Shown: in pieces, positions 43,447 through 53,083 of the stretch | Position numbering within the stretch: the first letter of the stretch is position 1 | How the letters are laid out: every line of letters begins with the position of its first letter | Assembly (NCBI RefSeq): GCF_011516645.4 | Contig: NZ_CP088285.1 | Coordinates: 6,652,501-6,716,500 of the forward strand | Source: Bradyrhizobium septentrionale | Lineage (GTDB): Bacteria; Pseudomonadota; Alphaproteobacteria; Rhizobiales; Xanthobacteraceae | Direction: 5' to 3' | Length of the DNA: 64,000 nucleotides | Notes under the pieces: model-generated | What the model saw: the letters and a program-made list of their open reading frames with translations, nothing else | Database searches by the model: none | Told to the model about the DNA's origin: nothing | Position numbers and translations under genes: made by a program

Positions 43447-44336
43447 TGCATGAAACATTCCTCCAGAAGCGTTTGCGCGATGTGGCCGCCGTGCTCGTGG
43501 TCGGCATGTTCATGTTTCCGCTGTTCTGGTGGGCGCTGACGTCGTTCAAGCCCACGTCGGCGATCTTCAACAAGGACGAGATCGTCTGGTTCAATTTCAA
43601 GCCGACGCTGGTCAATTATGCCGTCACGATGCTCGGCAAATCACGGGCCGAACTGGCCATCGATTCCGGCAACACGTTCGGGGTCGGGGGTGCGAGTTCG
43701 TATGACAGCCGCCAAACCATCATCGACTCGCTGATCATCGCGGTGGGAGCGACCGCGCTGACGCTGCTGCTGGCGGTCGTTGCGGCCTACGCGTTGTCGC
43801 GGATGCGGTTTCGCTGGCGGCAGGCCTATCTGAACTGGATCCTGTCGCAGCGCTTCATGCCGCCGATCGCGATCATCGTACCGGTCGTCTTCATGTTCCA
43901 TTATCTGTCGCTGCTCGACACCCGGCTTGGCCTGATCATCGTGGATACGCTGATCAACCTGCCGATCGCCGTGCTGCTGATGAAGTCGTTCTACGATGAC
44001 GTTCCCGTCGACGTCGATGAAGCCGCCATGATCGATGGCGCCACGCGATTGCAGATCTTCTGGCGCGTCGTCCTGCCGATGGTCAAGGGCGGCGTCGCAG
44101 CCACCGCCGTCCTCTGTTTCATCTTCTCTTGGACGGAATTCCTGATGTCGCTGTTCCTGACCAATTCGATACGAACGTTGCCGGTCAGGATCACGACCTT
44201 CGTCACCTCGACAGGCTCGGAATGGGGATTCATCGCGGCTCTCGGCACGACAGCCGTGATCCCGAGCTTCATCTTCATCTTGCTCGTCCAGAAGCAGCTT
44301 GTCCGCGGCCTGACCCTCGGGTCTCTCAAGGAGTAG
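43446..44336 (+). CDS. CUT1-type sugar ABC transporter permease
   Basis: A 296-residue permease with the coupling loop VDEAAMIDGATRLQIFWRVVLPM. A Gly/Ser-rich periplasmic insertion follows the first membrane segment. ATG 43446 shares its first base with the previous stop; the open frame back to 42765 overlaps the first permease and is rejected. Confidence 0.9.
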   Translation: MHETFLQKRLRDVAAVLVVGMFMFPLFWWALTSFKPTSAIFNKDEIVWFNFKPTLVNYAVTMLGKSRAELAIDSGNTFGVGGASSYDSRQTIIDSLIIAVGATALTLLLAVVAAYALSRMRFRWRQAYLNWILSQRFMPPIAIIVPVVFMFHYLSLLDTRLGLIIVDTLINLPIAVLLMKSFYDDVPVDVDEAAMIDGATRLQIFWRVVLPMVKGGVAATAVLCFIFSWTEFLMSLFLTNSIRTLPVRITTFVTSTGSEWGFIAALGTTAVIPSFIFILLVQKQLVRGLTLGSLKE

Positions 44337-44383
44337 GCGCGCGGACCGAGACCAGAAAGTCAACAAACATCGGGAGGAGTGCA

Positions 44384-45910
44384 ATGAGTTTCAAGAAATT
44401 CGACCAGCAGACGTTCATTGTCGACACCGCGAACGCCTATACCAACGGGCAAATCTCGAAACGCGAATTTCTGCGCAAGCTGGGACTGGCCGGTGTCGGA
44501 TTCTCGGCCTTCAGCCTCGGCATGCTCGGTAACCCGCGCGGCCTGCGCAGGGGCAGTCTGCTCGGCACCCCGGCGTATGCCGACGGCCTGCCGGACAACC
44601 AGGCCAAATGGCTGAAGGAGGTCGGCAGCAAGTTCAAAGGCGCCAAGATTCGTTATTCGACGGAATCGACGCCGCCCTCGGTGATCCTCAACCAGATCAA
44701 GAAGGAATTCACCGATCCGACCGGCATCGAGGTCGAGGTCGAGATCGTGCCGCTGGAGCAGGTGCTCGCCAAGGCGACGCAGGACGTGCAGGGCCAACTC
44801 GGTTCCTATGACCTCTACTACCTCGATCAATCCTGGATCTCGATGTTCCAGCCTGATTGCATCGATCCGGTCGCCTACTACAAGGACAAGCCGGAACTGG
44901 CGATGCCCGATTTCGATTGGGACGATTTCTCCAAGCCGCTCGTCAAGAATGTCGCCCAGGTCGACGGACAATGGATGGGCATTCCCTTCGACATTCCGAT
45001 CTTCACGTTGATGTACCGCAAGGACATCCTGGAGAAGCACAAGATCGCGGTGCCGACCACCTACGAGGACTACCTCGCCGCCGCCAGGCAAATCACCGAG
45101 GCCGAGAAGGGCAACGGCATCTTCGGAACCGGCCTGCAGGCCAAATCCGGGCACTATTCGCTTGAGTGCGACTGGAGCCAGGCGGTGTGGGGCCATGGCG
45201 GCTCGATCTTCAACAAGAACAAGAAATTCTCTGGCAACGACGAGCAGGGCATTGCCGGCCTGAAATGGTACCAGGACCTGTTGAAGGTCTCGCCGCCGAA
45301 TTCGACGGCATCGACCTGGGACGGCCAGTTCGAGATGATGCATTCGGGCCAGATCGCGCTGGCGCAGAGCTGGGACGAGTTCTTCCCGGGCCTTGATGCC
45401 GACGATTCCAAGGTCAAGGGCCTGTGGGAGCCTGCCAAGCCGTTGACCGCCAAGAAGTTGCGCCCGGCCTCCGAAGCCGGCTTCAACGAGCAGCCGAACC
45501 TTGGCCATCAGGGCGGCTCGTGCATCTCGCTGTCGAAATACTCCAAGAACAAGGAGGCCGCGTGGATCTTCATGCAGTGGGGTTGCTGCAAGGAGATCAT
45601 GACACGCTGCACGCTGCTCGGCGGCTTCGCACCGATGCGCAACTCCTCGTTCGCCGATCCGCGCGTCAAGGCGAAGGCCAAGGTCGGCGCGGGCACCACG
45701 CGGCATCTGGAGACCGTGAAGTGGGTGATCGACAACGCGATGGCGACCGAGCCGCACATGGCGTTGTGGGCGGGCCTGTCGACCAACGAGATTCCAACCG
45801 AACTCGGCAAGCTGCTGACGGGCCAGGCCTATGGTGGCGATCCGAAGGCGTGCATGGACGCGCTCGCGAAGCAGATCGATGCCCAAGTTAAGGATGCCGG
45901 TCTGCTCTAG
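44384..45910 (+). CDS. Sugar ABC transporter substrate-binding protein, Tat-like signal
   Basis: A 508-residue SBP_bac_1 protein. The N-terminus has an unusual 25-residue leader and then SKREFLRKLGLAGVGFSAFSLGM, a Tat-like signal with KR in place of RR. The mature body shows EQVLAKATQDVQGQLGSYDLYYLDQSW, MGIPFDIPIFTLMYRKDI and GHQGGSCISLSKYSKNKEAAW. GGGAGGAG upstream supports the ATG at 44384. It is the ligand receptor for the permeases just upstream. Confidence 0.9.
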   Translation: MSFKKFDQQTFIVDTANAYTNGQISKREFLRKLGLAGVGFSAFSLGMLGNPRGLRRGSLLGTPAYADGLPDNQAKWLKEVGSKFKGAKIRYSTESTPPSVILNQIKKEFTDPTGIEVEVEIVPLEQVLAKATQDVQGQLGSYDLYYLDQSWISMFQPDCIDPVAYYKDKPELAMPDFDWDDFSKPLVKNVAQVDGQWMGIPFDIPIFTLMYRKDILEKHKIAVPTTYEDYLAAARQITEAEKGNGIFGTGLQAKSGHYSLECDWSQAVWGHGGSIFNKNKKFSGNDEQGIAGLKWYQDLLKVSPPNSTASTWDGQFEMMHSGQIALAQSWDEFFPGLDADDSKVKGLWEPAKPLTAKKLRPASEAGFNEQPNLGHQGGSCISLSKYSKNKEAAWIFMQWGCCKEIMTRCTLLGGFAPMRNSSFADPRVKAKAKVGAGTTRHLETVKWVIDNAMATEPHMALWAGLSTNEIPTELGKLLTGQAYGGDPKACMDALAKQIDAQVKDAGLL

Positions 45911-46010
45911 AGCGCTTTCGAGCGAAGCGGACACCCGGTTGGTGTGAAGAAAACGCGTCAAAACAACGATCCCGAGCTTCGATTCTGATCCAACCAGAAC
46001 CGGAATGCTC
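45911..46010 (-). repeat. Dispersed Bradyrhizobium-type palindromic repeat (full copy)
   Basis: 45911-45962 matches the reverse complement of 14222-14272. It is followed by a long imperfect hairpin at 45974-46010 (GAGC with GCTC, TTC with GAA, TTCTG with CAGAA around ATCCAAC). It fills the gap between the binding protein and the kinase gene and might attenuate transcription or protect the 3' end of the upstream message. Confidence 0.72.
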
Positions 46011-46079
46011 TGGGTCCCGCGGAGCTAGACTTTGCGGAGGCGGCCTTGGTCGCCTCCGCGCCAATTGAATTGAGATGGC

Positions 46080-47609
46080 ATGTCCAGAGATCTGGTGATC
46101 GGCATCGACAGTTCGACCTCGGCGACCAAGGCGATCGCCTGGGATCGCAGCGGACGTGCATTGGCCGAAGGGCGCAAGGCGATCGGCCTTGCCAATCCGC
46201 AGCCGGGATACTTCGAACAGAACCCGGACGAGTGGTGGGATTCGACCGCGGCTGCCTTGCGCAGCATCACCGACCAGGTCGGTGCCGAGCGGATCGCTGC
46301 GGTTGCGATTTCAAATCAACGCGAAACCTTCAGTGCATTCACCGAGGAGGGGACTGCAATCAGGCCCGGCATGACCTGGCTCGACGAACGGGCACGGCCG
46401 CAGGTTGTGCGCTTCGGCAAATCGTTCGGAGCCGAGCGTGTTCATGCCATTTCCGGCAAGCCCCTTGATGTACTGCCCTGCCTCTACCGCATCATCTGGA
46501 TGGCGGAGCAGGAGCCGGAGATCTTCGCGCGCGCCGCGCGCTTTGCCGAAGTCCACGGCTATCTGACGCATTGCCTGACCGGTCGATGGCGGACATCGAC
46601 AGCCTCGGCCGATCCGACCGGGCTACTCGATATGACGCGCAACGTCTGGTCAGCCGAGATCCTCGATGCCGCCGGCATTGCCATCGAGAAGTTGCCGGCA
46701 CTGATGCCGCCGGGTGCGCGGATGGGGGAGGTGACGCACGCGGCGGCGGCATTCACCGGCCTGTCGGCGGGAACGCCGGTCGTTGCCGGCGGTGGCGATG
46801 GCCAGTGCGCCAGCACCGGCGCCGGCGTCACCTCTCCAGGCAGCGCCTACATCAATCTCGGGACGGCGGTGGTCTCGGGAAGCTACGGTCGCAATTACGC
46901 CTATGACCGCGCCTTCCGCACCGAGAAGGCGGTGTGCGACGACGGTTACATCTACGAGCAGTGCATCCGCACCGGCACGTTCCTGGTCGACTGGATGGCG
47001 CGCGAGATGTTCGGGATCGATGCGACGGCGCAACTGAGTGTCTTCAAGGCGCTCGAAGCGGAAGCAGCGATCTGTCCAATCGGGGCCGGCGGCGTCGTGG
47101 TGCTGCCTTACTGGCTCGGTTGCATGACCCCCTATTGGGATCCCTATGCGCGCGGCGTGATCGCCGGATTGTCGGGCTCGACCCGGCGCGGTGCGATCTA
47201 TCGTGCCTTGCTCGAAGGCATCGCGCTGGAGGTTGCCGCTCAGGCCGAGAAGATCGCGGCGGCGACCGGCGGCGAGATCGGACAGTTCTCGGCGATTGGC
47301 GGCGGTTCGGACAGCGATCTCTGGCTGCAGATTTTGGCCGATGCCGCGGGCCGCCCGGTTGCGCGCTCGACCGCGCGGGAAGCCTCATCGCTCGGCGCGG
47401 CGATCGCGGCGGCCAAGGGCGCCGGCTGGTACGGCACCATCGCCGAGGCCGCCTCGGCGATGACGAGGCCGCCGGCACGAACATTCCGGCCCGAACCGAA
47501 GAATGTGGCACGCTACGCCGAATTGCGCGCCATCCATGCCGACCTCTGGCCGCGGCTGCTTGACTGGAATGCCCGGCTTGCGTCGTTTGCGGAGGGCAAA
47601 CCGTCGTGA
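46080..47609 (+). CDS. FGGY-family carbohydrate kinase, xylulokinase-like
   Basis: A 509-residue sugar kinase. N-terminal IGIDSSTSATKAI; then ISNQRETFSAF, GMTWLDERA, the domain-2 motifs GGGDGQCASTGAGV and NLGTAVVSG, and the family end motif AIGGGSDSDLWLQILADAAGRPV. It resembles xylulokinases and related ketose/polyol kinases. Its stop overlaps the HAD gene start (ATG 47606). The substrate is not certain. Confidence 0.87.
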   Translation: MSRDLVIGIDSSTSATKAIAWDRSGRALAEGRKAIGLANPQPGYFEQNPDEWWDSTAAALRSITDQVGAERIAAVAISNQRETFSAFTEEGTAIRPGMTWLDERARPQVVRFGKSFGAERVHAISGKPLDVLPCLYRIIWMAEQEPEIFARAARFAEVHGYLTHCLTGRWRTSTASADPTGLLDMTRNVWSAEILDAAGIAIEKLPALMPPGARMGEVTHAAAAFTGLSAGTPVVAGGGDGQCASTGAGVTSPGSAYINLGTAVVSGSYGRNYAYDRAFRTEKAVCDDGYIYEQCIRTGTFLVDWMAREMFGIDATAQLSVFKALEAEAAICPIGAGGVVVLPYWLGCMTPYWDPYARGVIAGLSGSTRRGAIYRALLEGIALEVAAQAEKIAAATGGEIGQFSAIGGGSDSDLWLQILADAAGRPVARSTAREASSLGAAIAAAKGAGWYGTIAEAASAMTRPPARTFRPEPKNVARYAELRAIHADLWPRLLDWNARLASFAEGKPS

Positions 47610-48408
47610 AGCCCATCGCAAGCTTTCCTGCGGAGACCGCTCGCCGCATCGTCTGCATCCTGACCGACATTGACGATACGCTGACCACCGACGGCCAGCT
47701 CCCCGCGGCTTCCTATGCCGCGCTGGAAAGCTCCAGGGCGCCGGCCTCGCCGTTGTTCCCGTCACCGGCCGGCCGGCCGGCTGGTGCGACATGATTGCGC
47801 GGTTCTGGCCGGTCGACGGCGTGATCGGCGAGAACGGCGCGTTCTATTTCCGGCACGATCCGGTGGCGCGGAAGATGGTTCGCAAATTTATCGCAAGCGA
47901 GCCCGAGCGCGCCGCCAATCGGCGCCGGTTGCTGGCGCTCGGCGAGCGAATTCTTTCCGAAGTGCCCGGTGCTGCGATCTCGGCCGACCAGCTCTATCGT
48001 GAGGCGGACCTTGCGATCGATGTCTGCGAGGACGTGCCGCCGCTGCCGCGCGCCGCGGTCGACAGGATCGTCGGGCTGTTCGAAAGCGCGGGCGGGATCG
48101 CCAAGGTCTCCTCGATCCACGTCAACGGATGGTTCGGCAGCTACGACAAGCTGGCCATGACCCGGATCTTTCTGCGCGAAAGGCTGGGGCTCGATCTCGA
48201 CGCGGCGAGGGACCGCATCGTGTTCTGCGGCGACAGTCCGAACGATGCGCCGATGTTCGGCTTCTTCCCCTACGCCTGCGGCGTTGCGAACGTACGGGAT
48301 TTCGAAGGAGAGATGCCCGCAACGCCGGCCTTCATCGCCAGCAAGCGCGGCGGCGCGGGGTTTGTCGAAATCGTGGAACAAATCTTGTCGGCGAGGACGG
48401 GCGCGTAA
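47606..48408 (+). pseudogene. HAD-family sugar-phosphate phosphatase, single-base frameshift
   Basis: Two adjoining frames together make one HAD phosphatase of about 267 residues. The first (from ATG 47606) has the nucleophile motif LTDIDDTLTTDG and stops at 47794. The second (47791-48408) has GVIGENGAFYF, SSIHVNGWFGSYDK and the acidic motif FCGDSPNDAPMFG. Inserting one A into the A-run at 47727-47729 restores a continuous chain with VVPVTGRPAGWCDM across the break. Either a real inactivating deletion or a sequence error. It would dephosphorylate a sugar phosphate (mannosyl-phosphoglycerate or sucrose phosphatase-like class). Confidence 0.85.
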
Positions 48409-48423
48409 GGAGAAGAACCAGCC

Positions 48424-49533
48424 ATGGCATCGGTCACCATCAACAACGTGCGCAAGTCCTACGGCAAGTTCGAGGTGCTGCACGGCATCGATCTCTCGAT
48501 CGCCAACGGCGAATTCGTCGTGCTTCTGGGACCTTCCGGTTGCGGAAAGTCGACATTGCTGCGGATGGTCGCCGGGCTCGAGCCGATTACATCGGGCCAG
48601 GTCAGCATCGGCAACGTCCTGGTCAACGATCTGCATCCCAAGGATCGCGACATCGCGATGGTGTTCCAGAACTACGCGCTCTATGCGCATCTGAGCGTGT
48701 TCGACAACATGGCGTTTTCGATGCAGCTCAAGAAGGTTCCGAAGGCCGAAATCAGGCGCAAGGTGGAGTGGGCCGCTTCTATCCTCAACCTGACACCCTA
48801 TCTCGATCGCCAGCCGAAGCAGCTGTCCGGTGGCCAACGTCAGCGCGTTGCGATGGGGCGCGCCATCGTGCGCGATCCGGCCGTATTCCTGTTCGATGAG
48901 CCGCTGTCGAATCTCGACGCGAAGCTGCGCGTGCAGATGCGAACCGAGATCAAGGAACTGCATCACAAGCTTGCGACCACCACCATCTATGTGACCCATG
49001 ACCAGATCGAGGCCATGACGATGGCCGATACGATCGTGGTGCTGCGCGACGGCGATATCGAGCAGATCGGCAAGCCGTTGGAGATCTATGACCATCCCGC
49101 AAATCTGTTCGTCGCCGAGTTCATCGGGTCGCCGGCGATGAATGTCCTGACCGGCGAGGTCGCCGCCGAGGCGGGGCGCCCGGTGCTGCGCGCCAACGGC
49201 GTGACGCTGCCCTTGCCCTCGGATGCAAATGTCAGTGCCGGTCAGATCGTCAAATACGGCATCCGGCCCGAGCATCTGCGGCCGGGCGCTGCTGGTACAG
49301 GCTTTCCCGCCAAGGTCTCCGTCGTCGAGCCGACAGGCCCGGAAATTCACATCTATGCCGAAGCCGGTGCGCAGGAGGTCTGTTCGATCACGCAGGACCG
49401 CATTGAATTGTCGCCGGGCGACGAGATCAGTTTGGTACCCGCCCTCGACAGGGTTCGCCTTTTCGAACCCGCGACGGGCAGGGTCATCAACGGCCCGGCC
49501 GAGGTCAGGCCTCGCCCGCTGATGCGCGCCTAG
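48424..49533 (+). CDS. CUT1-type sugar ABC transporter ATP-binding protein (MalK/UgpC-like)
   Basis: A 369-residue ATPase: Walker [11 protein letters not shown]-loop [13 protein letters not shown], signature [16 protein letters not shown], Walker B FLFDEP, H-loop [14 protein letters not shown], regulatory domain GIRPEHL. As the only ATPase in this cluster it probably works as a homodimer for the permeases at 42505-44336. A ribosome site GGAG lies upstream. Confidence 0.93.
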   Translation: MASVTINNVRKSYGKFEVLHGIDLSIANGEFVVLLGPSGCGKSTLLRMVAGLEPITSGQVSIGNVLVNDLHPKDRDIAMVFQNYALYAHLSVFDNMAFSMQLKKVPKAEIRRKVEWAASILNLTPYLDRQPKQLSGGQRQRVAMGRAIVRDPAVFLFDEPLSNLDAKLRVQMRTEIKELHHKLATTTIYVTHDQIEAMTMADTIVVLRDGDIEQIGKPLEIYDHPANLFVAEFIGSPAMNVLTGEVAAEAGRPVLRANGVTLPLPSDANVSAGQIVKYGIRPEHLRPGAAGTGFPAKVSVVEPTGPEIHIYAEAGAQEVCSITQDRIELSPGDEISLVPALDRVRLFEPATGRVINGPAEVRPRPLMRA

Positions 49534-49581
49534 TTCGCCCGATCGGACTCCAATCTGTCCAGACAAGAAGACGGAGGAAAC

Positions 49582-51216
49582 ATGGTGGACTACGTCATCG
49601 TCGGCGCTGGATCGGCCGGATGCGTGTTGGCAAACCGTTTGTCGGCAGCTCCGGAGAACGATGTCGTGCTGCTCGAGGCCGGCGGCAAGGACACCAATCC
49701 CTTCATCCACATGCCGGCGGGCTATCTCGCCCTGATGAAGTCCGGGAGCGTCGACTGGCATTACCATACGGACCCGCAGCCGCATCTGGACAACCGCGTG
49801 CTGTTTTGGCCGCGCGGGAAGGTGCTGGGAGGATCGAGCTCCATCAACGGAATGGTCTATATCCGTGGCCATGCCTCCGACTACGACTTGTGGGCTCAGC
49901 TCGGCAATCGCGGCTGGTCCTACAGCGATTGCCTGCCATACTTCATTCGGTCGGAAGGGCGGCAGGCCGGCGCCGACGATTATCACGGCGGCGACGGTCC
50001 GTTGCGGACGAGCCGGCTGCCGGAAATAACCCATCCGCTGACCAAGGCCTGGTTTGAAGCGGGCAAGCAAGCGGGTTTCCGCGCGACGGATGATTTCAAC
50101 GGCGCCGAACTCGAAGGCTTCGGCCCGGTCGACAGCACGATCGCCGACAATCAACGCGCCAGTGCGGCGCGCTGCTACCTGCACCCGATCCTCAACCGCC
50201 CCAATCTCAAATTGATCACAAAAGCGCTCGCCTCACGTGTGCTCGTGGAGGGCGGGCGCGCGGTCGGCGTCGAGTACATCAGGAATGGTCAGGTTCATAC
50301 CTTAAGGGCCGAACGTGAGGTAATCCTGGCGGGGGGCGCGATCAACTCGCCGCAACTGCTTCAATTGTCGGGAATCGGCGATGGCGACCATCTGCGGTCG
50401 CTCGGCATCAAGGTCGTCCGCGAGCTCAAGGGGGTCGGGCAGAACCTGCAGGATCATCTCGCCTGCGGCGTCAAGCAGCGGTGCACCCAGCCGATCTCGT
50501 TCCTCAAGCACACCAAGCCGTTGGGAGCCACCAAGGCCTTTATTCAGTACGTGCTGACCAAAACGGGCCCCGCGACGTCGCACGGCCTGGAAGCGATGGC
50601 GTTCCTCAAATCGAAACCCGATCTCATCGCGCCCGACCTGCAGTTTTTCTTCGTTCTCTTGATGTACAGCGATCATGGCCGCAAGATCACGAATGAGCAC
50701 GGCTTCATGGCCTACTTCAACATCGCGCGCCCAGAGAGCCGCGGCAGCATCATGATCAAATCGGCCGATCCGTTGCAGCATCCCTCGATTCAGCCGAATT
50801 ATCTGGAAGCACCGGAGGACGTGCGCAACATGCGCGACGGCATCCGGATCGGCCGGGAGATCATCGCCCAGAAGGCGTTCGACCTCTATCGCGGACAAGA
50901 ATATGCGCCGGGTTCTGGCGCGGCGTCGGACGCAGACATCGACCGCTACGTCCGGCAAACCTCCGAAACCATCTATCACCCGGTCGGCACATGCAAAATG
51001 GGCTCGGATCCGCTGGCCGTTGTCGACGATCGTCTTCGTGTTCGCGGCGTTGAAGGGCTGCGGGTCATCGATGCGTCCGTCATGCCGAGGCTGGTCTCTG
51101 GAAACACCAACGCGCCAACGATCATGATTGCGGAGAAGGGGGCTGACTTCATCCTTGACCGCCAGCCTCTCGCAGCAAGTCCTGTGGAAACAGGCAGTCG
51201 GCACGTCAGCGTGTAA
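49582..51216 (+). CDS. GMC-family FAD oxidoreductase (choline/alcohol dehydrogenase-like)
   Basis: A 544-residue glucose-methanol-choline oxidoreductase. FAD motif [18 protein letters not shown] signature 1 ([21 protein letters not shown]), signature 2 ([16 protein letters not shown]) and the active-site His in [10 protein letters not shown] with Asn in SGNTNAPT. It oxidises an alcohol to an aldehyde or ketone and could start polyol breakdown. GGAGG before the ATG. It ends the cluster, converging on the MarR gene. Confidence 0.92.
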   Translation: MVDYVIVGAGSAGCVLANRLSAAPENDVVLLEAGGKDTNPFIHMPAGYLALMKSGSVDWHYHTDPQPHLDNRVLFWPRGKVLGGSSSINGMVYIRGHASDYDLWAQLGNRGWSYSDCLPYFIRSEGRQAGADDYHGGDGPLRTSRLPEITHPLTKAWFEAGKQAGFRATDDFNGAELEGFGPVDSTIADNQRASAARCYLHPILNRPNLKLITKALASRVLVEGGRAVGVEYIRNGQVHTLRAEREVILAGGAINSPQLLQLSGIGDGDHLRSLGIKVVRELKGVGQNLQDHLACGVKQRCTQPISFLKHTKPLGATKAFIQYVLTKTGPATSHGLEAMAFLKSKPDLIAPDLQFFFVLLMYSDHGRKITNEHGFMAYFNIARPESRGSIMIKSADPLQHPSIQPNYLEAPEDVRNMRDGIRIGREIIAQKAFDLYRGQEYAPGSGAASDADIDRYVRQTSETIYHPVGTCKMGSDPLAVVDDRLRVRGVEGLRVIDASVMPRLVSGNTNAPTIMIAEKGADFILDRQPLAASPVETGSRHVSV

Positions 51217-51282
51217 CCGACAACCGTGTGACGAAGTTGCCGCCAGGCCCGGTTAGATTGGCGATCGCTTGTGGCGTCCGCG

Positions 51283-51810
51283 TCAGGTGTGCTTGTCCAG
51301 GCGGCGCTTGAGCAAGGTCAGGTGTTGCAGCAGGTCTGATTGCGCGACTGGCGAGAGCTCCCCGATCAAGGCGATCACCCATTCCTCATGCCGTCGCGCC
51401 ATCCGGCCGAATTCCCTTGCGCCCTCCTGCGACAGACGCAAGCGGAAGGTACGGCGATCTTCGGAATCGACCTCGCGATGGATCAAGCCGTCAGCTTCCA
51501 GCTTTTGCACCAGCGCGGTAATGGCGCCGTTCGAAACCATCAAGAGCTGCGAAACCTCAGACATGGTCGCACCTCCAGGTTTGCGCTCGAGCTGCGCCAA
51601 AAGGTCGAAGCGGGCCAGCGTCGTGTTGAACTCCTTGCGCAGCCGGGCATTCAGGGTTTTTTCGATCCGGGTCGTGCAGGAGAGCAGCCGCAGCCAGATG
51701 CGCAGCTCGAGATGCGCGCCGTCGGACTCGTGTGCCGGCCCGACCGGCTGCAGCGGTGGCGGGCGTGCACTCTTCGGGGATCTGACCTTCCGTTTGGTCG
51801 TGGCATCCAT
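51283..51810 (-). CDS. MarR-family transcriptional regulator
   Basis: A 175-residue winged-helix regulator: [44 protein letters not shown] and the wing sequence [19 protein letters not shown] 40-residue basic, Pro-rich N-terminus precedes it. It is the last gene of the aromatic operon and probably represses it, with an aromatic acid or CoA ester as ligand. Candidate sites lie at 59124 and 59281. Confidence 0.9.
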   Translation of the reverse strand: MDATTKRKVRSPKSARPPPLQPVGPAHESDGAHLELRIWLRLLSCTTRIEKTLNARLRKEFNTTLARFDLLAQLERKPGGATMSEVSQLLMVSNGAITALVQKLEADGLIHREVDSEDRRTFRLRLSQEGAREFGRMARRHEEWVIALIGELSPVAQSDLLQHLTLLKRRLDKHT

Positions 51811-51828
51811 TGCTGCGTCTCACCGAAC

Positions 51829-52563
51829 CTAGATGGAAATGGACCCGATGCTGGCTCCGCCGCAGACATAAAGCGTCTGCCCGGTAATGAAGTCTGCATC
51901 CGGCGAACTAAAGAAACTGACCGCGCGCGCAACATCGGTGGACTTGCCGAGGCGGCCGAGAGGAATCGACCGCGCCAGCGCTTTCGCGCGTTCGGATTCC
52001 GGCGACATCACGCTCTCGAACATTTCAGTGTCCGCGATTGGGCCCGGAGCCACGACATTGACCGTGATGCCGAACGGCGCGAGCTCCAGCGCCCATGTCC
52101 GCGCCATGCCGATGATGCCGGCTTTGGTGGCCGAATACACCGTGCGGGTGGTAGCCCCCAGCGCGGCGCGGGACGACAACAGCACGATGCGGCCAAAGCG
52201 CGCCTGCTTCATGCTCGGCAGCGCTGCCTGCGCCAGCGCAATTCCGGCGCCGAAATGCAGCTGCGCCAAGGCGCCGACGTCCTCGTCCTCGACCTCTTCC
52301 AGCAGCTTGGCGCGGATCGCGCCCGCATTGTGGACGACATGGGTGATCGCAACCTTCGCGGCGATGTCAGCGGCCACCTGGCGTGTCGCCACTCCATCGA
52401 GCAGATCGACCTCGTATGAGGCGAGCCTCGGATGGCTCCAGTCGGGCTTTCGCCGCGACAGCGAGATCACGTCGTAGCCGTCGGCGAGAAGACCTCGCGC
52501 GATCGCGGCGCCGATGCCGGTATTGCCGCCGCTGACGATTGCCGTGTAGTTGGCCACGCTCAT
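51829..52563 (-). CDS. Short-chain dehydrogenase/reductase of the aromatic operon
   Basis: A 244-residue classical SDR: GGNTGIGAA, VVHNAGA, catalytic Ser in LLSSRAALG, YSATK. In Rieske dioxygenase operons such an enzyme rearomatises a cis-dihydrodiol to a catechol or acts on a side-chain alcohol. It lies between the dioxygenase small subunit and the MarR gene. Confidence 0.87.
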   Translation of the reverse strand: MSVANYTAIVSGGNTGIGAAIARGLLADGYDVISLSRRKPDWSHPRLASYEVDLLDGVATRQVAADIAAKVAITHVVHNAGAIRAKLLEEVEDEDVGALAQLHFGAGIALAQAALPSMKQARFGRIVLLSSRAALGATTRTVYSATKAGIIGMARTWALELAPFGITVNVVAPGPIADTEMFESVMSPESERAKALARSIPLGRLGKSTDVARAVSFFSSPDADFITGQTLYVCGGASIGSISI

Positions 52564-52569
52564 CGTTCC

Positions 52570-53082
52570 CTACATGAAGAGCTGGATGTTGCCGAAGGCA
52601 GCATCGCAATTGATCAGGTCGACCCGCTTGAGCTTGATCTTCAGCCGGCCGTTCTCGACGCTCAGACGATGGGTGGCCCAGGCCGCATAGAGCGTCTGCT
52701 CGTCATGGCGGGTCTCGACATAGTGCATCGGGGTCCAGGTGACGTAGCTGTTGGCGTCGACATCGCGTGAATCGACCTGCGGGGTCTGCAGCACGTGATG
52801 GCAGCGGCTCTTGGGCTTCTGGCTGAAGGTCCGTGCGCCCTTGAGCCGCTCGACCCGGATCGACAGCAGCAGCTTGTCCTCGTACATCAGCGAGCAGGTC
52901 AGCCGCGGATCGGTCTGATTCCATTCCAGCGGCATCCAGTAGAAGGCGTCATCGGCGTACAGATCGAGCCACTCGTCAAAGCGCTGCTGATCGATCAACC
53001 GGGCCTCGCGAACCACGAAGTCGATCAACTCCTGATCGGTGGGAGCGGCGCTCATGAGAGGGACCTCGGCTACCATGCTCAT
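52570..53082 (-). CDS. Aromatic-ring-hydroxylating dioxygenase small (beta) subunit
   Basis: A 170-residue cystatin-like structural subunit: FVVREARLIDQQRFDEWLDLYADDAFYWMP is the family start, KSRCHHVLQTPQV and RLKIKLKRVDLINCD follow. It supports the alpha subunit and has no catalytic residues. It begins 1 base after the large-subunit stop. ATGs at 53082 and downstream (MSAAPTDQEL) are both possible starts. Confidence 0.92.
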   Translation of the reverse strand: MSMVAEVPLMSAAPTDQELIDFVVREARLIDQQRFDEWLDLYADDAFYWMPLEWNQTDPRLTCSLMYEDKLLLSIRVERLKGARTFSQKPKSRCHHVLQTPQVDSRDVDANSYVTWTPMHYVETRHDEQTLYAAWATHRLSVENGRLKIKLKRVDLINCDAAFGNIQLFM

Positions 53083-53083
53083 G

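Noticed and set aside
47606..48408. Programmed frameshifting in the HAD gene
   Set aside because: Only a three-A run is present, with no slippery heptamer or downstream pseudoknot that I can see; a one-base deletion or sequence error is simpler. Not excluded.
47713..50184. An 823-codon open frame on the minus strand
   Set aside because: It lies antisense to the HAD, ATPase and GMC genes, which have clear family motifs and ribosome sites. Long antisense frames are common in GC-rich DNA, and its translation is Arg/His/Asp-rich without motifs.
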